Assembly (NCBI GenBank): GCA_964036275.1
Contig: OZ038436.1
Coordinates: forward strand, 22,719,904 to 22,783,903
Origin: Litoditis marina
Taxonomy: Eukaryota; Nematoda; Chromadorea; Rhabditida; Rhabditidae
Direction: 5' to 3'
DNA length: 64,000 nt
Both the position numbers and the translations under genes were made by a program. A model generated the notes under the pieces. That model was not told the origin of the DNA. It was given only the letters and a program-made list of their open reading frames with translations, and made no database searches. Of this stretch, positions 13,201 through 24,040 are shown piece by piece (position 1 is the stretch's first letter; each line of letters begins with the position of its first letter).

Positions 13201-14010
13201 AACAGCTGAGGTAATCGCCTTCTCATCATAATATGTTACATGACGCCCACATTATCATAATGAAATCAATACTGGAGAAAGTAAGAAAAAAACTGTCCGA
13301 TTATTTTTCACAGCGACTAAAAAATGAATGAACATTAGAAAGACGGAGGGAGGGCGATATGGAAATAGAAGCCCCGCAATGCAATACGTTCTTTCTGCCA
13401 ACCAGCTGCATCATTAAGCAAACAAACGCTCCAAACACCAATTCCCAAATTCACTTCTACACTACACTACAACAAGGATCCGATCAGAACTTTGACACCG
13501 GAGCAAAACGTGTGATCGGGGTTCTACGAAACGTGTTCCTTGTTGTAACCTCAATTAAAAAATTAAAAGGTTCAAGACATGGTCCTCTCCTCTTTTCGGC
13601 CGATATTTCGATCTACGAAATGCGAAGGCTCAAAATAGGTTGACGACTGTGGTTCGGTGGTCTTCTGACTTGCATACGATATGAATACAGAGGGACAGTT
13701 GTTCGGTATCCATGTAGCATAATGTGTGGGTATTCAAAGCTAACCCATTCCGACGTACTAAAATAAAATAGATTCCTCATAAAACAAATTTCAGAATATT
13801 TTATATCTGTCGGAACTCGGAATGTCAGGCAATGTAATTATCTAATAAGAAGAGAATATGCGATGTCTCTACTCAACACTAGAAATTGATTAATAAGACG
13901 ATGGGAGAGAAGAGAGAAACGAAAAAGTAAAGAGTTGGAGGAGAGAACTTACATTTCCTTTTTGACAGGTTGTGAAATATCCATTCACATCCATCGCGAA
14001 CTCGTGCATT
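86..14010 (-). CDS. Unrecognised minus-strand gene, 3' part open at window edge
   Basis: Four exons on the minus strand join in a consistent phase: 13953-14010, 1006-1081, 480-578, and one that ends at 285 and runs down to a stop at 86-88 unless a donor cuts it earlier. The first exon follows acceptor TTTCCATAG by one base before ATG (14009) and reads MHEFAMDVNGYFTTCQKGN. It ends in GTAAGT at phase 0, and the next exon (SHVPAAWW...) starts in phase 0. The third exon reads SSSYGAGSLCNSLLEPTVHD; the fourth starts GNYLDPRSFGGVVPFDDYSG. The product is rich in Ser, Gly and Asp, with no domain I recognise, and could be part of a transcription factor. The last stretch (after about FVRKNLQCF) turns basic and may be read-through of an intron, so the C-terminus is uncertain. 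Exons missed inside the roughly 12.9-kb intron are quite possible. Exon calls rest on splice sites and phase only. Confidence 0.5.
1082..6417. other. Intronic or intergenic stretch without supported coding exons
   Basis: No convincing exon seen on either strand; open frames are short and lack paired splice sites. It holds a short AAT/TAA run near 2690-2720, and single ends resembling the CATACACCAG element at about 3694 and 4074 (another lies just outside at about 970-990). Presumed to lie inside the long intron of the minus-strand gene. Confidence 0.5.
6426..7050. mobile_element. Non-autonomous hAT-like element with CTCGAAAA satellite core, copy 1
   Basis: The element begins TAGGGTTGTTAAACTCGA and ends CTCGATTAACAACCCTA, so its termini are inverted repeats of TAGGGTTGTTAA. 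It is flanked by a perfect 8-bp direct repeat AGCTGAAT at 6418-6425 and 7051-7058. An 8-bp target duplication and TAGGG-type ends are hallmarks of the hAT superfamily. The interior is almost entirely a low-complexity array of AACTCGAAA units, broken by spacers such as AAATTTCCCAAAA. A short unique segment at about 6690-6770 also occurs in the second copy. It has no transposase, so mobility would have to be supplied in trans. Both long open frames here come from the repeat (protein-like FRVFEF or SKTRKLEN repeats) and are not genes. Confidence 0.85.
7141..7260. repeat. GA-rich microsatellite tract
   Basis: Purine-rich simple sequence with uninterrupted (GA)n near 7198-7225, just right of the satellite-cored element. 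The long open frame on the minus strand here (Ser/Leu-rich) is produced by the repeat. Confidence 0.8.
7261..8470. other. No gene recognised
   Basis: AT-rich sequence. A plausible minus-strand acceptor at about 7965 (TTTTTCTTACAG) is followed by stops in all three frames before a donor, so no exon is called. A 71-residue plus-strand open frame at 8115-8330 has no splice context or recognisable motif. Confidence 0.4.
8471..8960. repeat. Dispersed repeat with GC-rich palindrome, copy near 8.5 kb
   Basis: Contains GATCATCGCCTCGTAACGAA followed by a GC-rich block of GCGCGCAGCGCGAAGCGC type. Related pieces occur at 47228-47265 (GATCGCCGCCTCGTAACGAA) and 17279-17305 (CAGCGCTTCGCGCTGCGCGCG, opposite orientation). 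It continues with phrases about ACCGATTTT and TTTGAGCCAAGT that look like decayed interspersed repeat. No coding capacity is seen. Confidence 0.55.
9010..9700. repeat. 130-bp tandem repeat, about five units, each with a TGACGTCA site
   Basis: Units carry the ordered phrases TATTCTGGGATTCTG, ATGACGTCATTTTTGAAAAG, TGCAAAGTTGACGTCA and TTTTCAAATG. TGACGTCA palindromes start at 9101, 9231, 9361 and 9491, a strict 130-bp period, with an extra one at 9072. Each unit also has a second TTGACGT half-palindrome some 25 bases downstream. The last unit (after 9600) has lost its palindrome. TGACGTCA is the full cAMP-response element bound by CREB/ATF proteins, but a regulatory role is only inference. Confidence 0.85.
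9764..10287. mobile_element. Long inverted-repeat (foldback) element, GTGGGGACC family
   Basis: Two arms of about 200 bp (9764-9961 and 10087-10287) are near-perfect inverted copies separated by about 125 bp. The same translated peptide (beginning MSSAVRPLDNYSQMEQ) can be read inward from each side, which shows the arms are copies rather than genes. Terminal sequence is ATTCATGAAAAAGTGGGGAC. The 15.6-kb element has matching termini, so both belong to one family. No transposase is present, and no clear target duplication was found. Confidence 0.8.
10288..13952. other. Intronic stretch without supported exons
   Basis: No exon with both splice sites and continuous phase was recognised. A CATACGCCAG-type element end lies at about 11437-11455, with a possible partner near 11294. 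A GCTGCTGTTGCTGCTGC run at about 11511 gives a short Ser/Gln-coding patch without clear splice sites. The rest is AT-rich and unremarkable. Confidence 0.4.
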
Positions 14011-15610
14011 CTATGGAAAGTAAAAACTAGGATTTTGGGCAGGGTATATAATCAAGTTATAGGGTAAACCGCTCAAGTTCTCATATAATTAAAGTGATAG
14101 AAGATGATTTATTTAGCCAAAAATATGAGTTTCCTGGTTTCCTCCAGAGACAGGACCAGAAGTGAAGATGAACAAGTGGAATGGTGTTGTTTTGCCGATA
14201 AAGCAGAGAGAGTCGCCAGATGGCCGCGCATTTTTTGTCTGATAACTAAATGCCTAGACTGCTCGGCATATGCTTATGCAATGTTATGAAATGAAGAAAC
14301 TTCCAGGCAAGGAAACAATTAAATTACACAACCTTGTTAAACCGAATAAAACACTAGGAACCGTGGAGGGTGGCAGCAATTCACCAGAGTCAGCCGAATT
14401 GCAAAGTGACAGCCGATTCGATAAAATCTGCCAAGTTTTCAAAAGTCTTATATGGTTCGCCCTTTCTAAAGCAACAAGCGGAAGCGAGACTATACGGTGA
14501 GCGTGAGTGTATGTTGACCATTCTCGCTGTGTTTGTAGTTTGATCATTAATGGCGTGCATCAAGATCGAACTACAACGGAGATTTGGTCACTCCTTTTAC
14601 AACACTAATAACACTAATGTATCAACGGTTTTCTACTCGAACAATTGCGTGAAACACAAAACGAATTGTCAAATTTCCCGACTTGATATGTAGAAACAAA
14701 TTGAGTGTTGAGTAGTAGCAGAAAACTTCTAAAGATTGAAGGTCGTGCCGTTGGAGAACTAGTTTGTTGGTCGAGGGTGGCAGGCGGACCACTCGTTACA
14801 TACAGAAAAACAGCCACCCAACAAAACACTCATCAGCTACACTCACGCATACAAATCACTTTCACACTTCTCACTATCAGCGAAATGCAAAAAGATTGAA
14901 AAGTAAATAGTTCATGAATAAGTTTCTTCTGAAGAATCTAAAATTCATCAAACCCACAGATGTTGGAATATAAAAAAGTAAAGGGAAAGGGAATAGTAGA
15001 GGTGTAGAGATGTTGCAATGCAAACTTTGAATTTTGGAATTGGAACAGTGAGATGTGCTGTTCGAAGTTCGAATGTTGGGTTGTAATATCTTTATTTCAC
15101 CCACCAGTCAACATAAAATGAAAAGCTACAGGTTTAAACCGCAAATCAAAACTCAAAACAAGAAATTCACAGGTAATATAACTCACCGAACAGTTCCTAT
15201 ATAAATATTATGTTATACGACTAATCCGTTTCGTTCGCGAAATAAACTTTGGCCTATAGGTGGCGGTGAAAGTGGAAGGGCAGCAAAATCTGTGACTGGT
15301 TGAATAAACAACTGAGATTGCAGTTGACTCGCACACGCAAACACAACTGTCGGCAGCAAGGAACGAAACAAACGAAAAGCAATCTTTAACAAACCTGTCG
15401 GTGAGCAATGAAAGTATTGAACTATTCTAATAAGGAACAATTGTGAAATTATCATTCGGCATTTGAATTTAACTGATAGACGCAGGTATATGATATGAAT
15501 ATGGCAACCTTACTCACGGAGGTGTTTTGAGAAATATCCTGACAGAAACAACGCTTTACGAAGCTGTCAGCATTGCATCACACAATATGTGCTAGGTGAA
15601 GTGAAATTCG
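14011..15610. other. Upstream region of the minus-strand gene; facing motif pair
   Basis: No coding exon supported. At 14526-14545 and 14564-14579 two copies of the dispersed GATCAAACTAC motif face each other (GTAGTTTGATC, then GATCGAACTAC). The right-hand one continues AACGGAGATTTGGTCAC, nearly repeated at 28830-28852. Promoter elements could not be identified. Confidence 0.4.
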
Positions 15611-15951
15611 AATTCGTAAAAAGTGGGGGACCAGGAAATGTGTGAGTTCTGTTCGGTTTCACCGTTTTCAGCAAAAAGTGAACAATACGATGTTGTGAAT
15701 GAGTGTGCAACGAAAATAGAACAGTACATGTGTTTGCACAACGGTTCACAAAAAAAAATAGAAAAATGTAGTTTTAGTGTAAAAGTGCATAGTGGATTTA
15801 CGTAAGTACGTTGTGAACCGTTGTGCAAACACATGTACTGTTCTATTTTTGTTGCACACTAATTCACAACATCGTATTGTTCACTTTTTGCTGAAAACGG
15901 TGAAACCGAACAGAACTCACACATTTCCTGGTCCCCACCTTTTTACGAATT
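15611..15951. mobile_element. Long inverted-repeat element, GTGGGGACC family, second member
   Basis: Arms of about 140 bp (15611-15750 and 15812-15951) are nearly perfect inverted copies around a loop of about 60 bp. Termini are AATTCGTAAAAAGTGGGGGA and its complement, closely matching the 9.76-kb element ends, while the arm interiors are unrelated. Such different interiors with conserved termini are typical of non-autonomous elements mobilised by one transposase. Confidence 0.8.
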
Positions 15952-16297
15952 GTTCTCTTTTTGCTAGTTGTACTAGTACAACCACTCCTAGAGTAGAACA
16001 ACAACATTGAATTTTGAAAAATTGGTGACGTTCAAACATCCTGATATCTAGATGAAGTTTCGAGTTTTCCAAATGGGTTTTTCAAATTATTTTTGGCTCC
16101 AATTATCCTGTTAAACAGGCGTGATTGACGAACTGGTCAGCCTTTTTCCACTTCATTTATTGAAAGCTGAGCTTTGTGATAAATCTGTGTCATTATAGTA
16201 CGAAGACAGTGTTTTCTCTTTTGGCGGTGCCTAATGTTAACCATGGTACCACAATCCGGGAAAAGCTGGTATTCACTATTTTAACCTCTATGCAAAA

Positions 16298-17110
16298 TTT
16301 TAGATCATTTCACTCGTGGGAGCCTATATTTTTTGGCAGCTTGGCGCCACTTGGCGCCCGCGCCAGGCGCCATGAGCAACATGACATGACCAAAAATCTA
16401 GCACCGAGCTATATTCGAGGTTCACGCATGTGTTCCAAATCTTAGCCAATTTGGTTCAGTGGTTTCTTCAAGCCTATGCGGACACCGGACGGGAGACGAA
16501 GGACGACGAACATTTTCATAACACGAGAGCACAGTTTTTTCCAGAGTGAACCGCGATAAAACCTTCTGACCCATTATCTATGGGGATGTCAATTTGAAAA
16601 CGTCAATTTTTCAAAGGAAATCCCAATTTCTAATTTTGGCGCCAATCGGCGCCTAGAATAGGCGCCGTTGGTAATATGGTGAATAACAAACCTCTATAGC
16701 CTCCTATATTTATAATTCATACTTGTCTGCAAAATACCAGTAAAAACAGTACTTTACAAGTTTTTTTTCTCATTTGGCGCCAATAGGCGCCCGCGTTTGG
16801 CGCCAAGTGTCAGCCATGGCACAATAGTTGGGTACATAGCTCAAAACCAATATTAAGACAACTGTGCGAAAATTAGGACAATTTCACTAATGGGAACACA
16901 TATTTTTTTAGCTCTCGGCGCCTATTGGCGCCCGCGCCAAGCGCCAGACAAAACGTAAAAACACCAAACTTTCGTCACCGAGCTAACTTTAAGGTTCACA
17001 CAAGTGTGCCAAATTTTAGTCAATTTGGTTCAGTAGTTTTTTCAAACCTATGCGGACACCGGACGCGGGACGAGGGACAACGGAAAATTTCATAACGACA
17101 CGGACTCATA
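16298..17110. repeat. GGCGCC-rich duplicated block
   Basis: Two diverged copies (about 16298-16530 and 16870-17105) share, in order, ATTTCACT.TGGGA, a GGCGCC cluster, TTTGGTTCAGT.GTTT and TATGCGGACACCGGACG. GGCGCC hexamers occur about eleven times between 16340 and 16940, several within TTTGGCGCCAA or TTGGCGCCAA palindromes. No protein-coding potential is seen. The phrase about CTATGCGGACACCGGAC marks it as an interspersed repeat. Confidence 0.65.
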
Positions 17111-17687
17111 ACTTTTTTCAAACTCGACCGATTCTTCTAATTTTTTCACACAACATGTATTTCATAGATATCTAGCTCTCTCTTTCTTTAAATTTCGAAA
17201 AAATGTTTTATTTGAAGAGTTTTGTGGTTTTAAAGCTGAAAATGGGTGCGCAATGGCCAAACCAAACACAACTCACACGCAGCGCTTCGCGCTGCGCGCG
17301 ATACGACGACATCACAGCATCACAAACCAAGGATCGAATCATCGAATAGAGAGAAAAACGTCGAAACAACTTTACAACTTTGAGAGATGGAGGACGGAGC
17401 AACACTGAGCTTATTCACTGCAGTACTGCAGATAAGAGAAATGGCAATGGCTAAAAGATAAAGGAAACACCAAGAGTCACACGCCGACAAATATGATAAC
17501 AAAATGCTAACGGTCATTACCAAGTAAACAGTAAATACTAACCGGCGAGTATTTCAATTCTCATTTTAATCCAGCGTATTTGCTAATTGCAGAATATTTT
17601 CTATTTACCGTTTAACGGATGAAAGCTCTATATCCGAAGTCCCAAGAGTCGCTGATTGATTTGAGTTTGACCATGTTAACTCACATT

Positions 17688-17859
17688 CCTACCCCAGTAA
17701 AGTTGTCCGAATATTCAGAAAAAAAATTGAGAAACGGACTACATTTTCGCCGAAAATAAGACAATCGGTCTACTTTTGATGAGAAATTAGAAATTTTCAC
17801 TTGTTTGCATACGAAAACGAACTAATTTTTGTCGCTTAGTCAGACCTTACTGGTGTATG
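17688..17859. mobile_element. hAT-like MITE, CATACACCAG family, copy at 17.7 kb
   Basis: A 172-bp element whose right end is ACCTTACTGGTGTATG and whose left end is the decayed inverse CCTACCCCAGTAAAGT. It is flanked by a perfect 8-bp direct repeat CTCACATT at 17680-17687 and 17860-17867. It is collinear with the copy at 27060-27229 (shared GTTGTCCGAATA, CGGACTAC, ATCGGTCTAC, TTTTTGTCGCTTAGTCAGAC). The 8-bp target duplication indicates a hAT-type transposase acting in trans. Confidence 0.85.
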
Positions 17860-17867
17860 CTCACATT

Positions 17868-19978
17868 TCTTCTTACTTTGTGCAAAATGGCACAGAATGT
17901 GAATGTAATTATGATAACTGGGTAACTACATAGCAGATTTAGCCCAACAACATGCATTTTTCGTGCAAAACTGAATTGCGCGAGTGCACGCACCAGCGCC
18001 ACAATTTAATTCGATTCCAAATTGAATTTGCATTCAACAAGCAAGAGGAGAATTCGTCGAACATCGATGTTTTCTATATGAAACTTTCTATATGAAAAGT
18101 TTCATTGAAACAGTAACCAACATCATTGAATATCAATCACAGAGGGTTGTTTATAATTTCCTATTTGACCGAAACCTAAAAAACCATCCTGTCAGGTGGC
18201 ATTTTTATCGTCTTTGATCAAATGCTAGCGAGCGATAATGGAAACAATGCGATCGAAAGAGAGAAAACAGCTGGCAAAATAGTGAATGATATAGGTGAAG
18301 CCGAGAGAAAACCTTCGAAAACAACAATCGCCTCTGATTGTAAACTCAACTCAACAACATATTCTAACTTTAAAAGTAGTTGTTTTCTTGAAATTCTCAC
18401 GCAGTACGCAGATATGACTTTCACTAAAACTGATAGGAATGGTCGTGTTTTCAAGTATGCAAGTTAGTCAATAAAAACACTATATTATTGTTGTATTATG
18501 TATAGTTCAGAATCGAATATACGAAGCGACAACGTAAGAAATATATGCATCCTATGAAGGAGGCATGTTTACCCCAGAGCGAGGCTAGCAAGCACCCATC
18601 GATTCTGGCATATATTGCCTAAAATGACTACATACGAACAACCAACTAAGGCAATAACGTTTTACGTCACATAGCTTTCAACAGTGTTTGCCATTACTCA
18701 CTTGTCACATTTGCCAGCTGGGGGCAGATAGAGTAGACATAATCAGGTTTCTACTTTACTGTTTGATGTCAAAAATATTCGCCTGATTACTTAACCTCGT
18801 ACGTAACCGCCTTTCCCCAACCATGTTTGTTGCTAATATATGTTAATAGATGAGACCTTGTGTAAACCGTAGAGCGTAGACCCTCGTGGACTAGATGTTA
18901 CAAGTAACATTACAATCATCCAACTCAAAACGAGTATAATTTGCCTAATGAGGAAATAATCAACTTGATGTACACGCCCATGATCATCTCAACTTTAGGA
19001 AAATACAACGAGAGGACCATTAGTATCGACTAGCTCAGGATAACACTAGAGGGCAAACCGTCGGATAACAAACCACAAACAGTGTGAAAGAAGTTAGTAA
19101 TCAGTGTAAACCATATGACTCGCCATACAAAGTCGAGTCAGTAATAGACTCTGCTTCGAATACTGCGAATCTTCTAAGAGCACTGATTTCGATCACTCAT
19201 CTATTATATCCTCCGAAAAGTGCTCACAACACTCATACACATACCGGACCCCAAATTCTATACGTACGATGCTATCTATCATGATCAATGCATGGTCTTA
19301 ATTGGCCTTCGGAAGTTATTTCAGTTATTAAAGGAACATACATCAGATACATCCAGCTATCGATGCCACAATCATAAATTAAAGATCAGTAAGTTATATT
19401 CTTTATCCGGATATCCGATCCTGATTGATACTACCACCTTGGTGAGGGAAACGCTATTTGGGAAATTACAAACAAACGAAAAATACTCACCAATGTGTTG
19501 GAGAATACTAGTCTCCGAGACTGGAGACAGGGAGAGAATAAAATTTGAATTTAGAAGAAGTTTTTTTATTTGTTTATGCAAATCATTCTGATTATATGAC
19601 TACGCCACGCCAAATGACAGGCGTATAAGTTGTATGTGCCACCTGTTGCAGTGATTGGGAGTTGACCAAAATGTTTTCGAAACAATCTCCGCCGCTCCGA
19701 TTTTCAAAAATCTGCAAACTTTTCCGCATGTTTACTGTGCTCTATATTTTTATTTGTTTCAATTTCGAATCAGCAGTTCTCATCTGTCCTGTAGGTCTTA
19801 CGTTTATTTTAATTCAGTTTTCCTAAGTAAGAAAGTACTAAACTCTAAGAAGATTATTTTATATTTATTGTGTAAATCTTTACTTCACGTTCGTGAGAAT
19901 TACTGTCGTCTGGAACTCTTAGATACTTCAAATTTGTTGTGTCATAGGTGTTGGAACCTATTTACCGAATTTATTTAG
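17868..19978. other. Intergenic stretch upstream of AAR2
   Basis: No supported gene. An 81-residue plus-strand open frame at 18222-18467 (MLASDNGNNAIEREKTAGKI...) has an ATG but no homology I recognise and no splice context. It is left unannotated as a gene. Confidence 0.4.
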
Positions 19979-19986
19979 GTATCGGA

Positions 19987-22900
19987 ATGATGAACGTGAT
20001 GAACTGTTTGCGAAATGGCGGGGAACTTCCAAGAGAAGTAGTGAACTACATGTATGCAACAGGAGGCTTTTTGGTAAGTGTTTGTAGTTATACATTCTCG
20101 CACAACCATTACGATGCGGTGTGTATTCTGCACAACCAAAAATGTAGGCGTCATTTTCTATGAGCGAGTCACAATTCAAGTATTCTCTGAAATTATAGCA
20201 ATAATTCGTGCCATCTCACATCGAAACCGGCTATGGTAGAGATACTCTTTTTACCTAGTTCACGTTTATGTGCATAGTTCAGTGATTGGATAATTTTCGG
20301 TTGGAAATCGCTTGTAGTTTGTGCATCATCTAGTCTTTTAAGGTACTGAAAAACTTTCCGGAAGGTCATGAGTTTGGTGTAGACTATAAATCATGGACAG
20401 TGGGAGCGAAGTTCATGGGCTTGAAGATGATTCCACCGGGAGTGCATTTCATATATGTCAGCGTAAAAGGTGCACCGAGAATAGGTAAGTGATAAGTGAT
20501 ATTTCGTTTCGAATGCCTCCAAGTTTTTTCTCTCTTTTCCATTCACACTGAACGCATATTATTTAAGTTCATGTACTGGGCTCTCTCAGTTGCGCAATTC
20601 AAGCATTGTACGTGGAGCCTGAAGCTGGAACTCGAACTACACAAGTTACGTAGTTTTCGACTTCTGGTGCAATTGCAAATGTAAGACAAGGAAGACTGAA
20701 TGTTCATATAGCGCTCATAGTGTGGTTGATTTGACACGTTTGATCGAAGAAAGGCTAAAATATTACAGGGTTCTTCCATGAATTCAAGGCGAATGAAATT
20801 TTGGTGAAGAATTGGGACAAGTCAAAGGAGGATTTCAGTGATGTTACTGTGTCGCAGGAGGAGGTATTAACTTCATTATCATGAGCACAAACTATATTTC
20901 AACCGATTTCACTACATTATCATTCGGTTACTTGCTCATGTAAACTTGTAGACTAAACTTGTAGACTATAATGTTTCAAAAACTTTATGTTTTCAGATAG
21001 ATCGTTTCCGTTCCAATCTGCAGAATATGGATTCCTCCCTAGGACCCTATCCGTATGAGAACTACAGGACGTGGTATGCACTGACAGACTTCGTCGATGG
21101 AGCCACTGTCGAGAGGTATGTGATATCCTTTTCATCTATCTTCTAATCTAGCGTTCGTGCTCACAAGGCAAATTTCTTCCCAAACCAAAATCGAACCACT
21201 TCGTCGCTTCGTCCCAAACCAGTTGGTTCGGTAAAAACCGACCCACTTGCAAACTCAAACCGACATAAAACCGAACCAAACTCGAATAAATGTCAGTTAG
21301 TCGACCAACATTCGCAGTATTTAAATTAATTGGTGTGGTTTCACCTTTGTGAGCCCGAATTTGGTTCGGTTTGGAAACGAACCACCTGGTTCGGTGTTGG
21401 TTCGGGAAGAAGTTTACTTGTTCATACACCAGTAAAGGTTGACTTTTATGAAGAAACATCTGGCATTTTACCAGAAATTAACATACCCGCTTCGTGTTTT
21501 AATACAAAATTATACGTATTCAACAAGAGGAAAAGCTCATTGGAAAAGCCATGCGCTCATTTTTGGCGGAGAGAGAATGAAAATATCAAAAATTGTTCGG
21601 TTTATAGTTTAACAAGGTCTTATAAATTGATGGTACATCATTTTGAGTGTTCTTTCTTGGTCGCGTACGTATCTCCTACATTGCTACTAGATACTATTCA
21701 GCTATTCATAATAAATTTGGTGAATATGGTGAAATACAACAGCATTGACAAACTTACTGATTCTGATCGTAGTCATTCAGGCTACAACCGGCCAAAGGAC
21801 GTATTACTGCACAGGCCGAATTGATAAGCATGGAAACACAAATGATGGAAGACCCAGAGGTATAATGATTCAGTCATTTCAATCATTTAGGTTCTTTCGG
21901 ACACTATATCTTGTTATGACTCCTCCAACATGAGCACTGACAGTACCGGTTTCGAAGCGGTCGCGAGTCGGGCTCTGGCGCTGACCTGTCAGACGTAAAG
22001 TGCATTGTCTAATACATTTCCATAATTTGTATAAATAAAATTAGGCTTCTTGTTTATAGTGCTTGTATTTGTATAATATGTATATTGTATTTGCAGCTGA
22101 ATGTTGATGTTGGGTGTAGCAATAGTGTGGACCGTGACCATCCGAAAAGAACACGTTTTGTCGACCAGAATGGACTTCCTATAATGAAGATCAGAGAAGG
22201 ATATCAGATACGATTCGTTGATATTCCACAGTTAGGAGTGAGTTCTCTAGTTTAAGTAGAATTTTTGTTTTAAGTTGTGTTTCAATTTCAATCATCGTAA
22301 TATAAACATAGCTTCAGAAGGGATGGTGCACCCTTCAACCTTACTATATTGTACGAGGTGTGACTCCCCAATGTCTAATTGGAGTTGAACACAAGGACGT
22401 TTCAAATCAAAGTAGCATAAGTCAAACGTTGTTATCAAGTTTCATGTGTAATTCTCTATTTCAGCCAGGATCCCGTGTTGGTATTGATCACAGCGATCGT
22501 TTGGCCCAATTGATTGCAAATCTGGGAGGAAATTGGAAGAAGTTGATTGCTGAAGTGCAGTTCTCATTTGTCTGCTTCTTGGTTGGACAGGTATTGTTAA
22601 TCTAATTTCAATTTTTTTTCCACAAATGATTACTTATCTCTTTTTACACAGTTTTGGAAGTGGTTTTCGAATTGAACATTTGACAATACTTTGCCGACCA
22701 CTCAACGTTGGATTTTGTGAACCACAATGAATAAATCAACATCAAGTGTGTTGTCCACAACTTAGTTTCGTTTTGTATTGTTTGTTGCTATTCTCTGAAT
22801 TCATTGACAAATGATTCAGGTATTCGAGGGATTTGAGCAGTGGAAACGTCTGATGCATCTTTTCTGTTGCTGTCCGTCATCACTCTCGTCCAATAATGAG

Positions 22901-23803
22901 CTGTTCCTCGCGTTTGTTCGGGTAAGTTGACTTAAAATCATGAAACAAATTATGATATATGTTCTTTTGTGACTCACCGTCCTTTCGCTCGCTGCCCAAG
23001 TGGTTGGTTCGAGCCTAATCAAGAAGAACTTGTTCACCGGAAATACTGCTGAGGAGACACGTTCCGAATGTGATGAACCGTTGTGGGCGGTGTGAAATCT
23101 TTGTCACTACTCCTACTGGAACTCAAGTACCAAATGAGTCCTACAACCTACAATGCGTGGTTCAAGATTGAGGTGGTTAAAGATCGAAGATCGTATTCCG
23201 ATCTCAGGCTTCGATTTTCTAGTTATTGAGTTGGGATTCTGTTCGGGAGGTATGTATCCTTCTAGTAAATTAGTACATCTTTGTGGTTACAGGTTCTGTT
23301 TTTCCAACTGAAAGAATGTCCGGAAGATTTCTTCGTCGATATAGTTTCAAGAGACAACTTCTTGACTACCACCCTTTCTATGCTGTTCGCGAATATAAGA
23401 GGTGAGAGGTATCAACTGTAACAGTCTATTGGATTTTGTTCGAAGCGGTACTTTCATTATATCTCGTTCGGTTGTTTCTATATAGCGGTGCTGTTCGCTG
23501 ACCACGAAAGATACACCGCCAATATCTCATAAGAGAAAAGTGCGTAGGTGAATAAGAATAGTAGGAATTGACGGTAAATGATCTCTGAGATGCAGAAACT
23601 TTGATAAGGTGTGCACAAGTAAAAACCACGCCAGCTAGCTGTTAACAGTAAATGCAACTTGGGAACGATTATTTTACTATTCGGAAAGTTTAAACCGTGT
23701 GCTCTCAGATTCCGAAGCTGCGTCCGAAGAATTGAAGAAGAAGTCGTTACAGTTCAAGGCATACCTCACAAAGCAGTTCAAGTGGGATTTTGAGTGCGAG
23801 TGA
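19987..23803 (+). CDS. AAR2: AAR2 splicing factor homologue
   Basis: AAR2 escorts the U5 snRNP core protein PRPF8 during nuclear assembly of the U5 particle and is released before tri-snRNP formation (family knowledge). Ten coding exons join without frame breaks: 19987-20073, 20343-20484, 20769-20863, 20997-21115, 21781-21859, 22097-22237, 22465-22590, 22820-22921, 23293-23401, 23709-23803, giving 364 residues, close to the human protein. Diagnostic conserved stretches are [27 protein letters not shown], the LGPYPY motif, [37 protein letters not shown] and the C-terminal [13 protein letters not shown] 19987 follows acceptor TTTATTTAG by eight bases; an adjacent ATG at 19990 or an in-frame one at 19948 are alternatives. 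Intron 4 carries an inverted-repeat element. The poly(A) signal AATAAA lies at 23994-23999. Identification is secure; the exact N-terminus is less so. Confidence 0.93.
21159..21424. mobile_element. Inverted-repeat element inside AAR2 intron 4
   Basis: The left arm reads CAAATTTCTTCCCAAACCAA and the right arm TTGGTTCGGGAAGAAGTTTA. Many GGTTCGGT or ACCGAACC words lie between. Imperfect arms of roughly 60-100 bp make a foldback element. A CATACACCAGTAAAGG word directly follows at 21424, resembling the end of the CATACACCAG family, so two elements may be nested or adjoining. Confidence 0.5.
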
Positions 23804-23993
23804 CCGTAATAAGCTCTGTTTTGGGTGTTCCCTTCTGTTATCTCCGTTGTGACCGTATCTCACTAATATCTACCGGTGTTTTTCCATCTTTCCAGTCTAT
23901 CTAGCTTGTTACGTTGTTTTTGTTTGTATTGTTTTTCATCAACTCGAGTGTTATTCTCGATCGAGTGTGTTTGGATTATGTACATCATTTTCC

Positions 23994-23999
23994 AATAAA
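23994..23999 (+). terminator. AAR2: Poly(A) signal of AAR2
   Basis: Canonical AATAAA, 190 bases after the AAR2 stop, followed by a T-rich stretch (24019-24024). Confidence 0.75.
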
Positions 24000-24034
24000 G
24001 GAAATATACAAGTTCACCTTTTTTGCTTCACTAT

Positions 24035-24040
24035 TTTATT
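24035..24040 (-). terminator. Poly(A) signal of the zinc-finger gene
   Basis: TTTATT on plus, so AATAAA on minus, about 930 bases beyond the zinc-finger stop codon. It faces the AAR2 signal 41 bp away, so the two 3' ends would meet or overlap. Confidence 0.6.

Noticed and set aside
21330..21824. 164-codon plus-strand open frame
   Set aside because: Mostly AAR2 intron 4 and an inverted-repeat element; the true exon (21781-21859) uses another frame.
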